Assembly: GCF_010730575.1 (NCBI RefSeq)
Contig: NZ_AP022614.1
Location: 496,001 to 560,000 of the forward strand
Source: Mycobacterium parmense
GTDB lineage: Bacteria > Actinomycetota > Actinomycetes > Mycobacteriales > Mycobacteriaceae
Direction of reading: 5' to 3'
Length of the DNA: 64,000 nt
Under the pieces are notes generated by a model. That model had not been told where the DNA came from. It did not search any database and was given only the letters and a program-made list of their open reading frames with translations. Below are positions 21,723-31,423 of the stretch, one piece after another. Both the position numbers and the translations under genes were made by a program. The first letter of the stretch is position 1, and the number at the start of each line of letters is the position of its first letter.

Positions 21723-24491
21723 GTGGTAGACGGTGCACCACCTACGGAGTCATCACAACAGCCGGGCCGGCATGACGACCTGCCGGACCGCCTGAGGGTC
21801 CACCAACTGGCGAGGGCGCTGGGCAGCACCAACAAAGAGGTGCTCGAGGCGCTGATCGCGCTCGACGGGCGCGCCCGCAACGTGCATTCCGGCGTTGACC
21901 GCGAGGACGCCTTGAAGGTGCGAGACGTGTTGTTCGCCAAGCCTTTACAGGCCGTTCCGGGCTTCGGTGCGCCGCCCCTGCCGGCCGCGGAACCACCAAG
22001 CGTGGGCGACCGGCCGCATTACATGCCGCTGTTCGTCGCCCCGCAGCCGCGAGACGCCGAAGAGGAGAGCGACAGCGCAGACGACTCCGACGATGCCGAC
22101 GACTCCGACGACGACGGTGATGACGGCGAGGACGGCGACGACGGCGACCAGGCCGACCGCCCGGCGGGCCGCCGTCGGCGCCGGGGGCGCCGGGGACGCG
22201 GCCGCGGACGGGGTGAACAGGGCGGGCCGGACGGCCAGGGCGACGGCGGTGACGACTCGGACGGCCGGCAGCGGACCCAGAGGGGCTCTTCGGAATCGGA
22301 CGACGAGGACGACGACTCCGACGACTCCGAGGACGACTCCGACACCGGCGACGACTCGTCGGACACCGCCAGTCGCCGCCGGCGCCGGCGCCGGCGCCGC
22401 AAGACGGGCTCCGGTGACGACAACGAAGACGGCCCGTCGCCCGACGACCCGCCCAACACGGTGGTGCACGAGCGGCCGTCGCGCGGCGGCAAGAACGGCA
22501 AGGCCGACGGCGACTCGGCCAGCGAGATCAAAGGCATCGACGGCTCGACCCGGCTGGAGGCTAAGCGTCAGCGCCGCCGGGACGGCCGCGACGCCGGGCG
22601 CCGCCGCCCGCCGGTCCTGACCGAGGCGGAGTTCCTGGCGCGCCGCGAGGCCGTCGACCGCCTCATGGTGGTGCGCGACCGGGTCCGCACCGAGCCGCCG
22701 CATCAGGGAGCGCGCTATACCCAGATCGCGGTGCTCGAGGACGGCATCGTCGTCGAGCACTTCGTGACCTCGGCGGCCTCGGCCTCGCTGGTCGGCAACA
22801 TCTACCTGGGCATCGTGCAGAACGTGCTGCCGTCGATGGAGGCGGCGTTCGTCGACATCGGCCGCGGCCGCAACGGTGTGCTCTACGCCGGCGAGGTCAA
22901 CTGGGAGGCCGCGGGACTGGGCGGGTCGGACCGCAAGATCGAACAGGCGCTGCGACCCGGCGACTACGTCGTCGTCCAGGTCAGCAAGGACCCGGTCGGG
23001 CACAAGGGCGCGCGGCTGACCACCCAGGTGTCGCTGGCGGGGCGCTACCTGGTCTACGTGCCGGGCGCGTCGTCGACCGGCATCAACCGCAAGCTGCCCG
23101 ACACGGAACGCCAACGGCTCAAGGAGATCCTGCGCGAAGTGGTCCCGTCCGACGCCGGGGTGATCATCCGCACCGCCTCCGAGGGTGTCAAAGAGGACGA
23201 CATCCGCAAGGACGTCACCCGTCTGCAGGAGCGCTGGCAGCAGATCGAGGCCAAGGCGGTCGAGACCAAGCAGAAGGCCTCCGGCGCCGCCATCGCGCTC
23301 TACGAGGAGCCCGATGTGCTGGTCAAGGTCATCCGCGACCTGTTCAACGAGGACTTCGGCGGACTGGTGGTGTCCGGGGACGACGCCTGGACGACCATCA
23401 CCGAGTATGTGAATTCCGTTGCGCCCGAACTGGTTTCCAAACTGACCAAATACGAGCCGCCCGCGGGCCCGGACGGCCGGCCGGGGCCCGACGTGTTCGC
23501 GGTGCACCGCATCGACGAGCAACTCGCCAAGGCGATGGAGCGCAAAGTGTGGCTGCCCTCGGGCGGCACCCTGGTCATCGACCGGACCGAGGCGATGACG
23601 GTTGTCGACGTCAACACCGGCAAGTTCACCGGGTCGGGGGGCAACCTCGAGCAGACCGTCACCAAGAACAACCTGGAGGCGGCTGAAGAGATCGTCCGGC
23701 AGTTGCGGCTGCGCGACATCGGCGGCATCGTCGTCATCGACTTCATCGACATGGTGCTCGAGTCCAACCGCGACCTGGTGTTGCGGCGGCTGACCGAGGC
23801 GCTGGCCCGCGACCGCACCCGCCATCAGGTCTCCGAGGTCACCTCGCTGGGCCTGGTGCAGCTGACCCGCAAGCGGCTGGGGACCGGGCTCATCGAGGCG
23901 TTCTCGACCTCGTGCCCCAACTGCGGCGGCCGCGGAATCCTGCTGCAAGCCGATCCGGTGGACTCAGCCCCGGCGAACGGGCGCAAGTCCGAGTCCGGCG
24001 GCGGCCGCCGGGGCCGGCGGTCCAAGAAGAGCAAGACCGAGGAGCCGGTGGTGGCCAAGGTCCCGGTGCACGCTCCCGGCGAGCACCCCATGTTCAAGGC
24101 GATGGCGGCGGGTTCGTCCACTCCGGACCACGATGACGAGGACTCCGACGAATCGGTCGAGGAAACCAACGGCGAGGCCGACGAACGCGCGCTGGCCGGC
24201 GTTCCCGGTGACGGCGATGACGCCGACCGTGACGACTTCGACGACTCCGACGACGACTCCGACGCGGACGACGAGGACGACACCGACGACATCGACCTCG
24301 ACGACGACCTCGAGGACGACGAGGACGACGAGGACGACGAGGACGACCTCGAGCTGGACGACGACGATGACGATCTGGACGACGAGGACTCCGACGACGG
24401 GGGGCCGGGCAACTCCGGGCCGCCGTTCGGGCGCCCGCGCCGGCGGCGCGCGGCGGGCCGGCCCGCGGGTCCGCCGATCCACGCGGACTGA
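21723..24491 (+). CDS. rne: Ribonuclease E/G
   Basis: A 922-residue endoribonuclease that starts mRNA decay and matures rRNA. An N-terminal extension holds long acidic (DDSDDADDSDDDGD) and basic (RRRRRRRRRRK-like) tracts. The catalytic core begins near residue 290 with the S1 domain (GNIYLGIVQNVLPSMEAAFVDIG). The active-site Asp629 lies in VVDVNTGKF and Asp673 in VIDFIDM. The zinc-link CPNCGGRG is near residue 730. The C-terminus is another Asp/Glu-rich tail. GTG 21723 follows AAAGGAG. The 296-base gap after ndk likely carries the promoter and a long leader, though I could not fix a promoter there. Confidence 0.96.
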   Translation: MVDGAPPTESSQQPGRHDDLPDRLRVHQLARALGSTNKEVLEALIALDGRARNVHSGVDREDALKVRDVLFAKPLQAVPGFGAPPLPAAEPPSVGDRPHYMPLFVAPQPRDAEEESDSADDSDDADDSDDDGDDGEDGDDGDQADRPAGRRRRRGRRGRGRGRGEQGGPDGQGDGGDDSDGRQRTQRGSSESDDEDDDSDDSEDDSDTGDDSSDTASRRRRRRRRRKTGSGDDNEDGPSPDDPPNTVVHERPSRGGKNGKADGDSASEIKGIDGSTRLEAKRQRRRDGRDAGRRRPPVLTEAEFLARREAVDRLMVVRDRVRTEPPHQGARYTQIAVLEDGIVVEHFVTSAASASLVGNIYLGIVQNVLPSMEAAFVDIGRGRNGVLYAGEVNWEAAGLGGSDRKIEQALRPGDYVVVQVSKDPVGHKGARLTTQVSLAGRYLVYVPGASSTGINRKLPDTERQRLKEILREVVPSDAGVIIRTASEGVKEDDIRKDVTRLQERWQQIEAKAVETKQKASGAAIALYEEPDVLVKVIRDLFNEDFGGLVVSGDDAWTTITEYVNSVAPELVSKLTKYEPPAGPDGRPGPDVFAVHRIDEQLAKAMERKVWLPSGGTLVIDRTEAMTVVDVNTGKFTGSGGNLEQTVTKNNLEAAEEIVRQLRLRDIGGIVVIDFIDMVLESNRDLVLRRLTEALARDRTRHQVSEVTSLGLVQLTRKRLGTGLIEAFSTSCPNCGGRGILLQADPVDSAPANGRKSESGGGRRGRRSKKSKTEEPVVAKVPVHAPGEHPMFKAMAAGSSTPDHDDEDSDESVEETNGEADERALAGVPGDGDDADRDDFDDSDDDSDADDEDDTDDIDLDDDLEDDEDDEDDEDDLELDDDDDDLDDEDSDDGGPGNSGPPFGRPRRRRAAGRPAGPPIHAD

Positions 24492-24667
24492 CCTGCGGTT
24501 ACGGCGAACCGGCCGGTGGCGAGCCGGTTTGACCCTGTAGCCGCTGGTCACGTACCCTTGGACAGTTGTCATCCGGCAGGCGACTGGGCTAGCCGGAAGG
24601 CAGCGGGACCGCCGGTCCCGGGTTCCCGCCGGGCGCGGACCCGCAACCCAGACCCACACGAGCAGCT

Positions 24668-24691
24668 CGGTGGTTCGCGCGCGAACCGCCG
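24668..24691 (+). promoter_or_regulatory. Hairpin in the rplU leader
   Basis: A perfect 16-bp palindrome GGTTCGCGCGCGAACC (24672-24687) extends with CGGT and GCCG to a 24-base hairpin with one G-U pair. It ends 32 bases before the rplU start in the 232-base gap after rne. It may be a leader element for autoregulation by the ribosomal protein, but no matching structured binding site was recognised. Confidence 0.35.
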
Positions 24692-24723
24692 GGGAGCAGC
24701 CAAGAAAGAAGGCAGGAGCAACG

Positions 24724-25035
24724 ATGGCGACCTATGCAATCGTCAAGACGGGCGGCAAGCAGTACAAGGTCGCCGTCGGTGACGTGGTCAAGGTCGAGAA
24801 ACTCGACTCCGAGCCGGGCTCCAACGTGTCGCTGCCGGTCACCTTGGTGGTCGACGGCGCGCAGGTGACCACCGACGCGGGTGCGCTGGCCAAGGTCGCG
24901 GTCACCGGCGAGGTGCTCGAGCACACCAAGGGCCCCAAGATCCGGATCCACAAGTTCAGGAACAAGACCGGCTACCACAAGCGTCAGGGACACCGTCAGC
25001 AGCTGACGGTCCTGAAGGTCACCGGGATCAAGTAG
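24724..25035 (+). CDS. rplU: 50S ribosomal protein L21
   Basis: A 103-residue ribosomal protein of the large subunit, beginning [20 protein letters not shown] and ending TVLKVTGIK, the canonical bL21 ends. ATG 24724 was preferred because AAGAAAGAAGG precedes it and it gives the family length; an in-frame GTG at 24670 adds 18 unsupported residues. The bL21 signature [18 protein letters not shown] is present. It is followed after 15 bases by rpmA, the universal rplU-rpmA-obg order. Confidence 0.98.
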   Translation: MATYAIVKTGGKQYKVAVGDVVKVEKLDSEPGSNVSLPVTLVVDGAQVTTDAGALAKVAVTGEVLEHTKGPKIRIHKFRNKTGYHKRQGHRQQLTVLKVTGIK

Positions 25036-25050
25036 CAGAGGACCACAGCA

Positions 25051-25317
25051 ATGGCACACAAGAAGGGCGCATCCAGCTCCCGCAACGGTCGCGACTCCGC
25101 CGCTCAGCGGCTGGGCGTCAAGCGCTTCGGCGGTCAGATCGTCAAGGCCGGTGAGATCCTCGTCCGCCAGCGCGGCACCAAGTTCCACCCCGGCGTCAAC
25201 GTCGGGCGGGGCGGCGACGACACGCTGTTCGCCAAGGAAACCGGTGCGGTCGAGTTCGGCGTCAAGCGCGGGCGCAAGACCGTCAGCATCGTCGCGGCCG
25301 GACAAGCCACCGACTGA
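25051..25317 (+). CDS. rpmA: 50S ribosomal protein L27
   Basis: An 88-residue ribosomal protein bL27 that sits near the peptidyl-transferase centre. The N-terminus [20 protein letters not shown] and the signature [22 protein letters not shown] are canonical. It starts 15 bases after rplU and precedes obg by 51 bases. Confidence 0.98.
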   Translation: MAHKKGASSSRNGRDSAAQRLGVKRFGGQIVKAGEILVRQRGTKFHPGVNVGRGGDDTLFAKETGAVEFGVKRGRKTVSIVAAGQATD

Positions 25318-25368
25318 GCATGGTGAGTGTGTGCCCGGATCGGCGGGCACACGCTGAGAGGAAGCCCG

Positions 25369-26826
25369 ATGCCTCGGTTCGTTGATCGGGTCGTCATCCA
25401 CGCACGCGCGGGTTCCGGCGGTAACGGCTGCGCGTCGGTCCATCGCGAGAAGTTCAAGCCGCTGGGCGGCCCCGACGGCGGCAACGGTGGCCGCGGCGGC
25501 AGCATCGTCTTCGTCGTCGACCCGCAGGTGCACACGCTGCTGGACTTCCATTTCCATCCGCACGTCACCGCCCCCTCGGGCAAACAGGGGATGGGCAGCA
25601 ACCGGGACGGCGCCGCGGGGGCCGACCTGGAAGTCAAAGTGCCCGACGGCACCGTGGTGCTCGACGAGAACGGCCGGATGCTGGCCGACCTGGTGGGCGC
25701 GGGCACTCGGTTCGAGGCCGCGGCCGGTGGCCGCGGTGGGCTGGGCAACGCCGCGCTCGCGTCGCGCGCTCGCAAAGCGCCCGGTTTCGCGCTGCTGGGC
25801 GAGCAGGGCGAGACGCGCGACCTGACGCTCGAGCTCAAGATGGTCGCCGACGCGGGACTGATCGGTTTCCCGTCCGCGGGCAAGTCGTCGCTGGTTTCCG
25901 CGATCTCGGCGGCCAAACCGAAGATCGCCGACTACCCCTTCACCACGCTGGTCCCCAACCTCGGTGTGGTCTCGGCGGGTGAGCACACCTTCACCGTCGC
26001 CGATGTGCCCGGCCTGATCCCGGGCGCGTCCCGCGGCCGCGGCCTGGGCCTGGATTTCCTGCGCCACATCGAGCGGTGCGCGGTGCTGGTGCACGTCGTC
26101 GACTGCGCCACCGCCGAACCGGGCCGCGACCCGATCTCCGACATCGACGCGCTCGAAGCCGAGCTCGCGGCCTACACACCCACCCTGCAGGGTGACACCA
26201 CGCTGGGCGACCTCGCCGAGCGGCCGCGCGCGGTGGTGCTCAACAAGATCGACGTGCCGGAGGCGCGCGAGCTCGCCGAGTTCGTCCGCGACGAGGTCGC
26301 CGAGCGCGGGTGGCCCGTGTTCGCGGTCTCCACCGTCACCCGAGAAGGCCTGCAGCCGTTGATCTTCGGGCTGTGGGAGATGATCTCTTCGTACAACGCC
26401 GCGCGGCCGCAGGCCGTGCCCCGTCGGCCGGTGATCCGTCCGGTGCCCGTCGACGACAGCGGCTTCACGGTTGCGCCGGACCCGCTGGAGGCGGGCGCTT
26501 TCGTCGTCAGCGGCGCCCGTCCGGAACGCTGGGTTCGCCAGACCAACTTCGACAACGACGAAGCCGTGGGATACCTCGCCGACCGCCTGGCGCGGCTGGG
26601 CGTCGAGGAGGAGTTGTTGCGGCTGGGTGCACAGTCCGGGTGCGCGGTGACGATCGGCGAGATGACCTTCGATTGGGAGCCGCAAACCCCCGCCGGACAG
26701 CAGGTCGCGATGTCGGGCCGGGGCACCGACGCGCGGCTGGAGCGCAGCGAGCGGGTGGGCGCGGCCGAACGCAAGGTGGCCCGCCGCCGGCGTCGCCGGC
26801 GCGATGACGGCTCTGCGGATTCATGA
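25369..26826 (+). CDS. obg: GTPase Obg/CgtA
   Basis: A 485-residue ribosome-associated GTPase involved in 50S assembly and stringent response. The N-terminal Gly-rich Obg fold reads [20 protein letters not shown] with [12 protein letters not shown]. The G domain begins near residue 162 with [14 protein letters not shown] (G1), then [10 protein letters not shown] (G3) and NKIDVPEA (G4). An OCT domain and a basic tail ([12 protein letters not shown]) follow. ATG 25369 has GAGAGGA upstream. The stop overlaps proB by four bases (ATGA). Confidence 0.97.
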   Translation: MPRFVDRVVIHARAGSGGNGCASVHREKFKPLGGPDGGNGGRGGSIVFVVDPQVHTLLDFHFHPHVTAPSGKQGMGSNRDGAAGADLEVKVPDGTVVLDENGRMLADLVGAGTRFEAAAGGRGGLGNAALASRARKAPGFALLGEQGETRDLTLELKMVADAGLIGFPSAGKSSLVSAISAAKPKIADYPFTTLVPNLGVVSAGEHTFTVADVPGLIPGASRGRGLGLDFLRHIERCAVLVHVVDCATAEPGRDPISDIDALEAELAAYTPTLQGDTTLGDLAERPRAVVLNKIDVPEARELAEFVRDEVAERGWPVFAVSTVTREGLQPLIFGLWEMISSYNAARPQAVPRRPVIRPVPVDDSGFTVAPDPLEAGAFVVSGARPERWVRQTNFDNDEAVGYLADRLARLGVEEELLRLGAQSGCAVTIGEMTFDWEPQTPAGQQVAMSGRGTDARLERSERVGAAERKVARRRRRRRDDGSADS

Positions 26827-27926
26827 CCACTCAGCGCGATGCCGTCAGGACGGCCCGCAGCCTCGTGGTCAAGGTCGGGACGAACGCGCTGACGACGCCG
26901 TCCGGGGTCTTCGACGCCGGGCGGTTGGCTGGACTGGCCGACGCGATCGAGGCGCGGATGAAGGCCGGCACCGACGTCGTCATCGTGTCCTCGGGCGCCA
27001 TCGCTGCGGGCATCGAACCGCTCGGATTGCCCCGTCGCCCACAGGATCTGGCGACCAAGCAGGCCGCGGCCAGCGTCGGGCAGGTCGCGCTGGTGAACTC
27101 CTGGAGCGCCGCATTCGCCAGGTACGGCCGCACGGTGGGGCAGGTGTTGCTGACCGCGCACGACATCTCGATGCGGGCCTCGCACACCAACGCCCAGCGC
27201 ACCCTGGACCGGCTGCGGGCGCTGCACGCGGTGGCGATCGTCAATGAGAACGACACGGTGGCCACCAACGAGATCCGGTTCGGTGACAACGACCGGCTCT
27301 CGGCGCTGGTGGCTCACCTGGTCGGCGCCGAGGCCTTGGTGCTCCTGTCCGACATCGACGGGCTCTACGACTGCGACCCTCGAAAGTCGAAGGGCGCGAA
27401 GTTCATTGCGGAGGTTTCCGGTGCCGCGGACCTCGACGGCGTGGTCGCCGGGCCCGGCAGCAGCCTGGGCACCGGGGGTATGGCGTCGAAGATGTCGTCG
27501 GCGCTGCTGGCCGCCGACGCCGGGGTGCCCGTGCTGCTCGCGGCCGCGACAGACGCCGCCGCCGCGCTGACCGACGCCTCGGTGGGCACGGTGTTCGCGG
27601 CGCGCCCGGACCGGATGTCGGCCCGCCGGTTCTGGCTGCGCTACGCCGCGGAGGCCGCCGGCTCCCTGACCCTCGACGACGGCGCGGTCCGCGCGGTGGT
27701 GCGGCAGCGCCGCTCGCTGCTGGCCGCGGGCATCACCGCGGTGTCGGGCCGGTTCTACGGCGGCGACGTCGTCGAGTTGCGCGGGCCGGATGCCACGATG
27801 GTCGCCCGCGGTGTCGTCGCCTACGACGCGGCCGAGCTCGCGTCGATGATGGGCCGGTCGACCTCGGAGCTGCCCGGCGAGCTGCGCCGGCCCGCGGTGC
27901 ACGCCGACGACCTCGTCGCGGTGTGA
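26823..27926 (+). CDS. proB: Glutamate 5-kinase
   Basis: A 367-residue enzyme of proline synthesis that phosphorylates glutamate. The amino-acid-kinase domain has [11 protein letters not shown] at the N-terminus, [22 protein letters not shown] for substrate and nucleotide binding, and [14 protein letters not shown]-terminal PUA domain starts near residue 275. It is coupled to obg by overlap and ends one base before the convergent TetR gene. The next pathway enzyme, proA, lies about 16 kb downstream rather than adjacent. Confidence 0.96.
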   Translation: MTTQRDAVRTARSLVVKVGTNALTTPSGVFDAGRLAGLADAIEARMKAGTDVVIVSSGAIAAGIEPLGLPRRPQDLATKQAAASVGQVALVNSWSAAFARYGRTVGQVLLTAHDISMRASHTNAQRTLDRLRALHAVAIVNENDTVATNEIRFGDNDRLSALVAHLVGAEALVLLSDIDGLYDCDPRKSKGAKFIAEVSGAADLDGVVAGPGSSLGTGGMASKMSSALLAADAGVPVLLAAATDAAAALTDASVGTVFAARPDRMSARRFWLRYAAEAAGSLTLDDGAVRAVVRQRRSLLAAGITAVSGRFYGGDVVELRGPDATMVARGVVAYDAAELASMMGRSTSELPGELRRPAVHADDLVAV

Positions 27927-27927
27927 A

Positions 27928-28572
27928 TCAGGCGCCCGGTGTTCCTGCCTTTTCCAGATACAGTGCACCCCAGACAATTTCGGCCAGGGTGGTGGCCAGC
28001 TCGCCGTCGTAGTCCGCGGACTGCGCGGGCAGGTTCTGCTGGCACGCGCGTTCCACCATCCACGTCAGCGCGCTGGCGGTGGTGGCCGCGGGCAGGCTGC
28101 GGCGGATCGAGCCGTCGGCGTGGCCGTCGGCGATGACGCGGGCGAGCTGTCCGGAGATGCCGGTCAGCAGGTCGCGGTAGATGTGCACCGTCGGCGGGTC
28201 GTAGGCGGCCATCTCGTTGAGCGCGACGAGCACCGCCTGGTGCCGCCGGTAGCTGGCGATGATGGCGGTCATCGCCGCCCGGACGTCGTCGGGGTTGCGC
28301 CGGCCGGCGACGCCCCACCAGCGCTGTGCGCCGGCGGCGAGGTCGCCGAACACCTCACCGGCGAGGCGGCGCAGCAGGTGTCCCTTGTCCTCGAAGTAGA
28401 TGTAGAAGCTGGCGCGCGAGATGCCGGCCTCGGTCGACAGCCGGTCGACGCTGAGCTCGGTGAAGCTGGCGCCGTCGCGCATCAGCCGCTCGGTGGCTTC
28501 GAGTAGCCGGCGTTCCATCTGCTCGCGCCGCTGCTCGCGGCCGGCCTGCGGCTTCCGGGTGACCGACGGCAT
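27928..28572 (-). CDS. TetR-family transcriptional regulator
   Basis: A 214-residue repressor-type protein. The N-terminal helix-turn-helix (about residues 19-66) has RRLLEATERLMRDGASFTELSVDRLSTEAGISRASFYIYFEDKGH in two parts, including ISRASFYIYF, the TetR recognition helix signature. The C-terminal ligand-binding domain is variable and gives no ligand. It is transcribed away from the cytochrome P450 gene across 105 bases that contain an inverted repeat, so it probably controls itself and the P450. Confidence 0.9.
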   Translation of the reverse strand: MPSVTRKPQAGREQRREQMERRLLEATERLMRDGASFTELSVDRLSTEAGISRASFYIYFEDKGHLLRRLAGEVFGDLAAGAQRWWGVAGRRNPDDVRAAMTAIIASYRRHQAVLVALNEMAAYDPPTVHIYRDLLTGISGQLARVIADGHADGSIRRSLPAATTASALTWMVERACQQNLPAQSADYDGELATTLAEIVWGALYLEKAGTPGA

Positions 28573-28606
28573 GCCGGGAGCATAGCGGCTCCTTCGACAT
28601 GTTGAC

Positions 28607-28621
28607 TAGACGTTCTGTCTA
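28607..28621. promoter_or_regulatory. Candidate operator between TetR and P450 genes
   Basis: TAGAC (28607-28611) and GTCTA (28617-28621) form an inverted repeat around GTTCT. It lies 34 bases upstream of the TetR start and 56 bases upstream of the P450 start, a usual place for a TetR operator. The repeat is short, so this is only a candidate. Confidence 0.4.
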
Positions 28622-28677
28622 AGCATAGTGTCGATCCGGATGTGTGACGGGGGTCATAAGGCGGTGGAGGAGCGACG

Positions 28678-29943
28678 ATGACAGCCACGACGCGCGAGCC
28701 GGGCAGCCGCGCCTACGACGAGATCGACCTGTCGTCGCGGGCGTTCTGGTCCACCACGGCGGCCGAGCGGGAGCGCTCGTTCGCGGTCCTGCGGGCAAAG
28801 CGGCCGGTGAGCTGGCATCCCCCGGTCCAGGACGCACTCCTGCACGATCCCGCGGACCCCGGCTACTGGGCGATCACCCGCCGCGAGGACATCGTCGCCG
28901 TGAGCCGCAACAACGAGGTGTTCGTGTCGGGGCGCGGGGTCATGTTCGAGAACATCCCCGTCGAACTGCTCGAGGCGTCGCAGTCCTTCCTGGCGATGGA
29001 CCCGCCGCGACACACGAAGCTGCGCAAGCTGGCCAGCGCCGCGTTCACCCCGAGACAGGTCCGCCGCATCGAGGACTCGATCCGGGCCAACGCGAGGGCG
29101 ATAGTCGACGAGCTGAAGACCGCGGGCAGCGGCGCCGACTTCGTCGACCGCTGCGCCAAGGAACTGCCGATCCGCACGCTGTCGGACATGGTCGGCATCC
29201 CCGAGTCGGAGCGTCAGCGCGTCGCGCAGGCAGCCGACGCGCTGGTGTCCAGTGGCGACCCCGTCTACCTCGACGGACGCAACCCGCTGGAGGTCCTGGT
29301 CGAAAACCAGACCTATCTGCACTCGGTTGCGGGCATGCTGGCCGCGCAGCGACGCGAACACCCCGGTGACGACCTGATCAGCAGCCTGGTGCATGCCGAG
29401 GTGGATGGCGACCGGTTGTCCGACGCGGAGGTGGCCGCGTTCTTCGTGTTGCTGGCGGTGGCCGGCAACGACACCACCCGCCAGACCGCCAGCCACGCGC
29501 TCAAGGCGCTCACCGATTTCCCGGCGCAGCGGGCATGGCTGCGCGGGGCGTTCGAGGATCGCATCGGCACCGCTGTCGAGGAATTCATCCGGTGGGCCAC
29601 CCCGGTCATGACGTTCCGCCGCACGGCCGCAGCGGATTTCGAGCTGGGCGGCCAAAAGATAAGGGCGGGGGAGAAGGTCGTGATGTTCTATTCGTCGGGC
29701 AATTGGGACACCGCGGCGTTCGACCATCCCGAACGGTTCGATCTGCGCCGCAACCCGAACCCGCATCTCGGCTTCGGGGGCGGCGGCGTGCACTTCTGCC
29801 TGGGCGCGCACGTGGCCCGGGCCCAGTTGCGCGCGCTCTTCGGCGAATTGCTGCGTCAGCTGCCGGACATCCGGGCCGGGGAACCGGCCTACGTGCCGGG
29901 CAACTTCATCCACGCCATTCGCAGCATGCCCTGCGCGTTCTGA
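28678..29943 (+). CDS. Cytochrome P450 monooxygenase
   Basis: A 421-residue soluble haem-thiolate enzyme. The haem ligand is Cys374 in FGGGGVHFCLGAHVAR. The I-helix oxygen-activation motif is AGNDTT at 262-267, and the K-helix ExxR is Glu302 to Arg305. GGAGGAGC precedes ATG 28678. Mycobacterial P450s of this size act on sterols, fatty acids or polyketides with ferredoxin partners; the substrate cannot be named, and no ferredoxin gene is adjacent. It is divergent from a TetR regulator. The subfamily was not assigned. Confidence 0.93.
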   Translation: MTATTREPGSRAYDEIDLSSRAFWSTTAAERERSFAVLRAKRPVSWHPPVQDALLHDPADPGYWAITRREDIVAVSRNNEVFVSGRGVMFENIPVELLEASQSFLAMDPPRHTKLRKLASAAFTPRQVRRIEDSIRANARAIVDELKTAGSGADFVDRCAKELPIRTLSDMVGIPESERQRVAQAADALVSSGDPVYLDGRNPLEVLVENQTYLHSVAGMLAAQRREHPGDDLISSLVHAEVDGDRLSDAEVAAFFVLLAVAGNDTTRQTASHALKALTDFPAQRAWLRGAFEDRIGTAVEEFIRWATPVMTFRRTAAADFELGGQKIRAGEKVVMFYSSGNWDTAAFDHPERFDLRRNPNPHLGFGGGGVHFCLGAHVARAQLRALFGELLRQLPDIRAGEPAYVPGNFIHAIRSMPCAF

Positions 29944-29949
29944 CGCGTT

Positions 29950-30798
29950 CTAGAGCCGGGCCACCGGCACCAACTCGTCGAGCAGCAACGCCAGCAGCTC
30001 CGAGCAGCCCCCGTCGACTTTGACGGTGGCCAAATGGTCGCCGCGGGTCCGGCCGCGGTTGACGATCGCCACCGGCATGCCGCGGGCCGCGGCGTGCCGC
30101 ACGAAACGATAGCCGGAGAACACCGTCAGCGACGAGCCGGCGACCAGCAGCGCGTCCGCGCCATCCACCAGTGAAAACGCTTGGTCGACAGTTTCTTTGG
30201 GCACGCTCTCGCCGAAGTAGACGATGTCGGGCTTGAGCATTCCGCCGCAGTGCGGGCAGTCCAGATAGCGAAACGACGTGGTGTCGCCGACCACGGCGTC
30301 TGCGTCGGGAGCCACCGCCAGCCCACCGACTTTCGCGGCACGCTCGATGAATCCCGGGTTGAGCGCCTCGAGTTCGTCGGCCAGCGCGGCGCGGCTCATC
30401 GTGTGGCCGCAGCTCAGGCAGACCACCCGCGCGTAGGTGCCGTGCAGGTTGACGACGTTTCGGGCACCGGCCTTGGTGTGCAGCAGGTCAACGTTCTGGG
30501 TGATGACGCCGCTGACCACACCGGCGCGTTCGAGCGCGGCCAGCGCGCGGTGTCCGGGGTTGGGCAGGGTGTCGTCCATGTGCCGCCAACCGACGTGGTT
30601 GCGCGCCCAGTACCGCTGCCGGAACAGTGGATCCGAGGTGAACTGCCGGATGGTCATGGGGTTGCTGGGCGGCGAGTCGGGGCCCCGGTAGTCGGGGATG
30701 CCGGAGTCGGTGGAGATCCCCGCGCCGGTCAGCACCGCGACGCGCCGGCAGGCCAGCAGCGCGATCAGCTCAGGTGATTCTGCGCTGCGGTCCCTCAC
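29950..30798 (-). CDS. SIR2-family NAD-dependent protein deacylase
   Basis: A 282-residue sirtuin that removes acyl groups from lysines using NAD and releases nicotinamide. LTGAGISTDSGIPDYRG binds NAD, TQNVDLLHTKAG follows, and His119 in NLHGTY is the catalytic base. Four zinc cysteines are in CLSCGH and CPHCGG. GTG 30798 gives the start VRDRSAESPELIALL. The frame runs open further upstream over the hydrolase gene, but that part has no sirtuin features. It is followed in the same direction as the cysteine hydrolase gene and sits next to nadE. It is more like the SIRT4-type class than like the SIRT5-like Rv1151c; that class call is tentative. Confidence 0.9.
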   Translation of the reverse strand: MRDRSAESPELIALLACRRVAVLTGAGISTDSGIPDYRGPDSPPSNPMTIRQFTSDPLFRQRYWARNHVGWRHMDDTLPNPGHRALAALERAGVVSGVITQNVDLLHTKAGARNVVNLHGTYARVVCLSCGHTMSRAALADELEALNPGFIERAAKVGGLAVAPDADAVVGDTTSFRYLDCPHCGGMLKPDIVYFGESVPKETVDQAFSLVDGADALLVAGSSLTVFSGYRFVRHAAARGMPVAIVNRGRTRGDHLATVKVDGGCSELLALLLDELVPVARL

Positions 30799-30827
30799 CC
30801 CACCCAGGGTACGTACCCGGCGGACGG

Positions 30828-31364
30828 TCAGAGGCAGTCTCCGACGGTGCACAGCTCGGCGGACATGTTGCTCTCCATCATCCGCAACGCCGCCGCGCCC
30901 AGTTCGGCATCGATGTGGGCGACCGCGTCGGTCGGGATCACGACGGGGAAGTGGCGCACATAGGCGTCCAGGGCGGAGTAGAGGATGCACTGCTCGGTGA
31001 CCTGACCGGTCAGGATCAACCGCTTGGTGCCGAGCCGGTTCAGCAGGTACCCCAGGGCCGTGGAGTAGAACGCGCTGTGCCGGACCTTGGTCATGACCCG
31101 GCACGCATCGCCCGGCACGATCGGCTCCACCAGGTCGGGTCGCGCGCCTTCGCACGCCGTGCGCACGATGTCGGAGAACTGCGCGGTGAAGTCGCCGTAG
31201 TTGTCGTTGGCGTAGATCAGGTCCACGTCGTCGGACTCGCGCGCGCGGCGGATGAGTTCGGTCAGCGGGTCGATGATCTTGGCGACATTGGGTATCAACT
31301 CTTCGGCGTCGGGATGCTGATAGCTGTTCATCATGTCGATCACCAAGACGGCAGTGTCGCTCAT
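30828..31364 (-). CDS. Isochorismatase-family cysteine hydrolase
   Basis: A 178-residue hydrolase with the family triad: Asp10 in VLVIDMMNSY, Lys93 in MTKVRHSAF and Cys126 in GQVTEQCILYSALDA. Related enzymes hydrolyse nicotinamide, isochorismate or other amides. The metal-binding Asp-x-His pattern of nicotinamidase PncA is not seen; the corresponding segment reads YANDNYGDF. So it is not a canonical nicotinamidase. It is divergent from nadE (59 bases) and 29 bases upstream of the sirtuin gene on the same strand. The substrate is unknown. Confidence 0.87.
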   Translation of the reverse strand: MSDTAVLVIDMMNSYQHPDAEELIPNVAKIIDPLTELIRRARESDDVDLIYANDNYGDFTAQFSDIVRTACEGARPDLVEPIVPGDACRVMTKVRHSAFYSTALGYLLNRLGTKRLILTGQVTEQCILYSALDAYVRHFPVVIPTDAVAHIDAELGAAALRMMESNMSAELCTVGDCL

Positions 31365-31423
31365 GGCTGGATTGATACCCGGCGGTCACGAGTTGACACG
31401 TGACAGGCGACAATGGAAGGGCC

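Noticed and set aside
21945..23948. Long minus-strand open frame opposite rne
   Set aside because: Shadow of the RNase E gene; composition is Val/Asp/Arg repeats mirrored from the acidic tracts, with no start signal.
30828..31364. Nicotinamidase PncA
   Set aside because: The Asp/Lys/Cys triad is present but the Asp-x-His metal ligands expected in PncA are missing.
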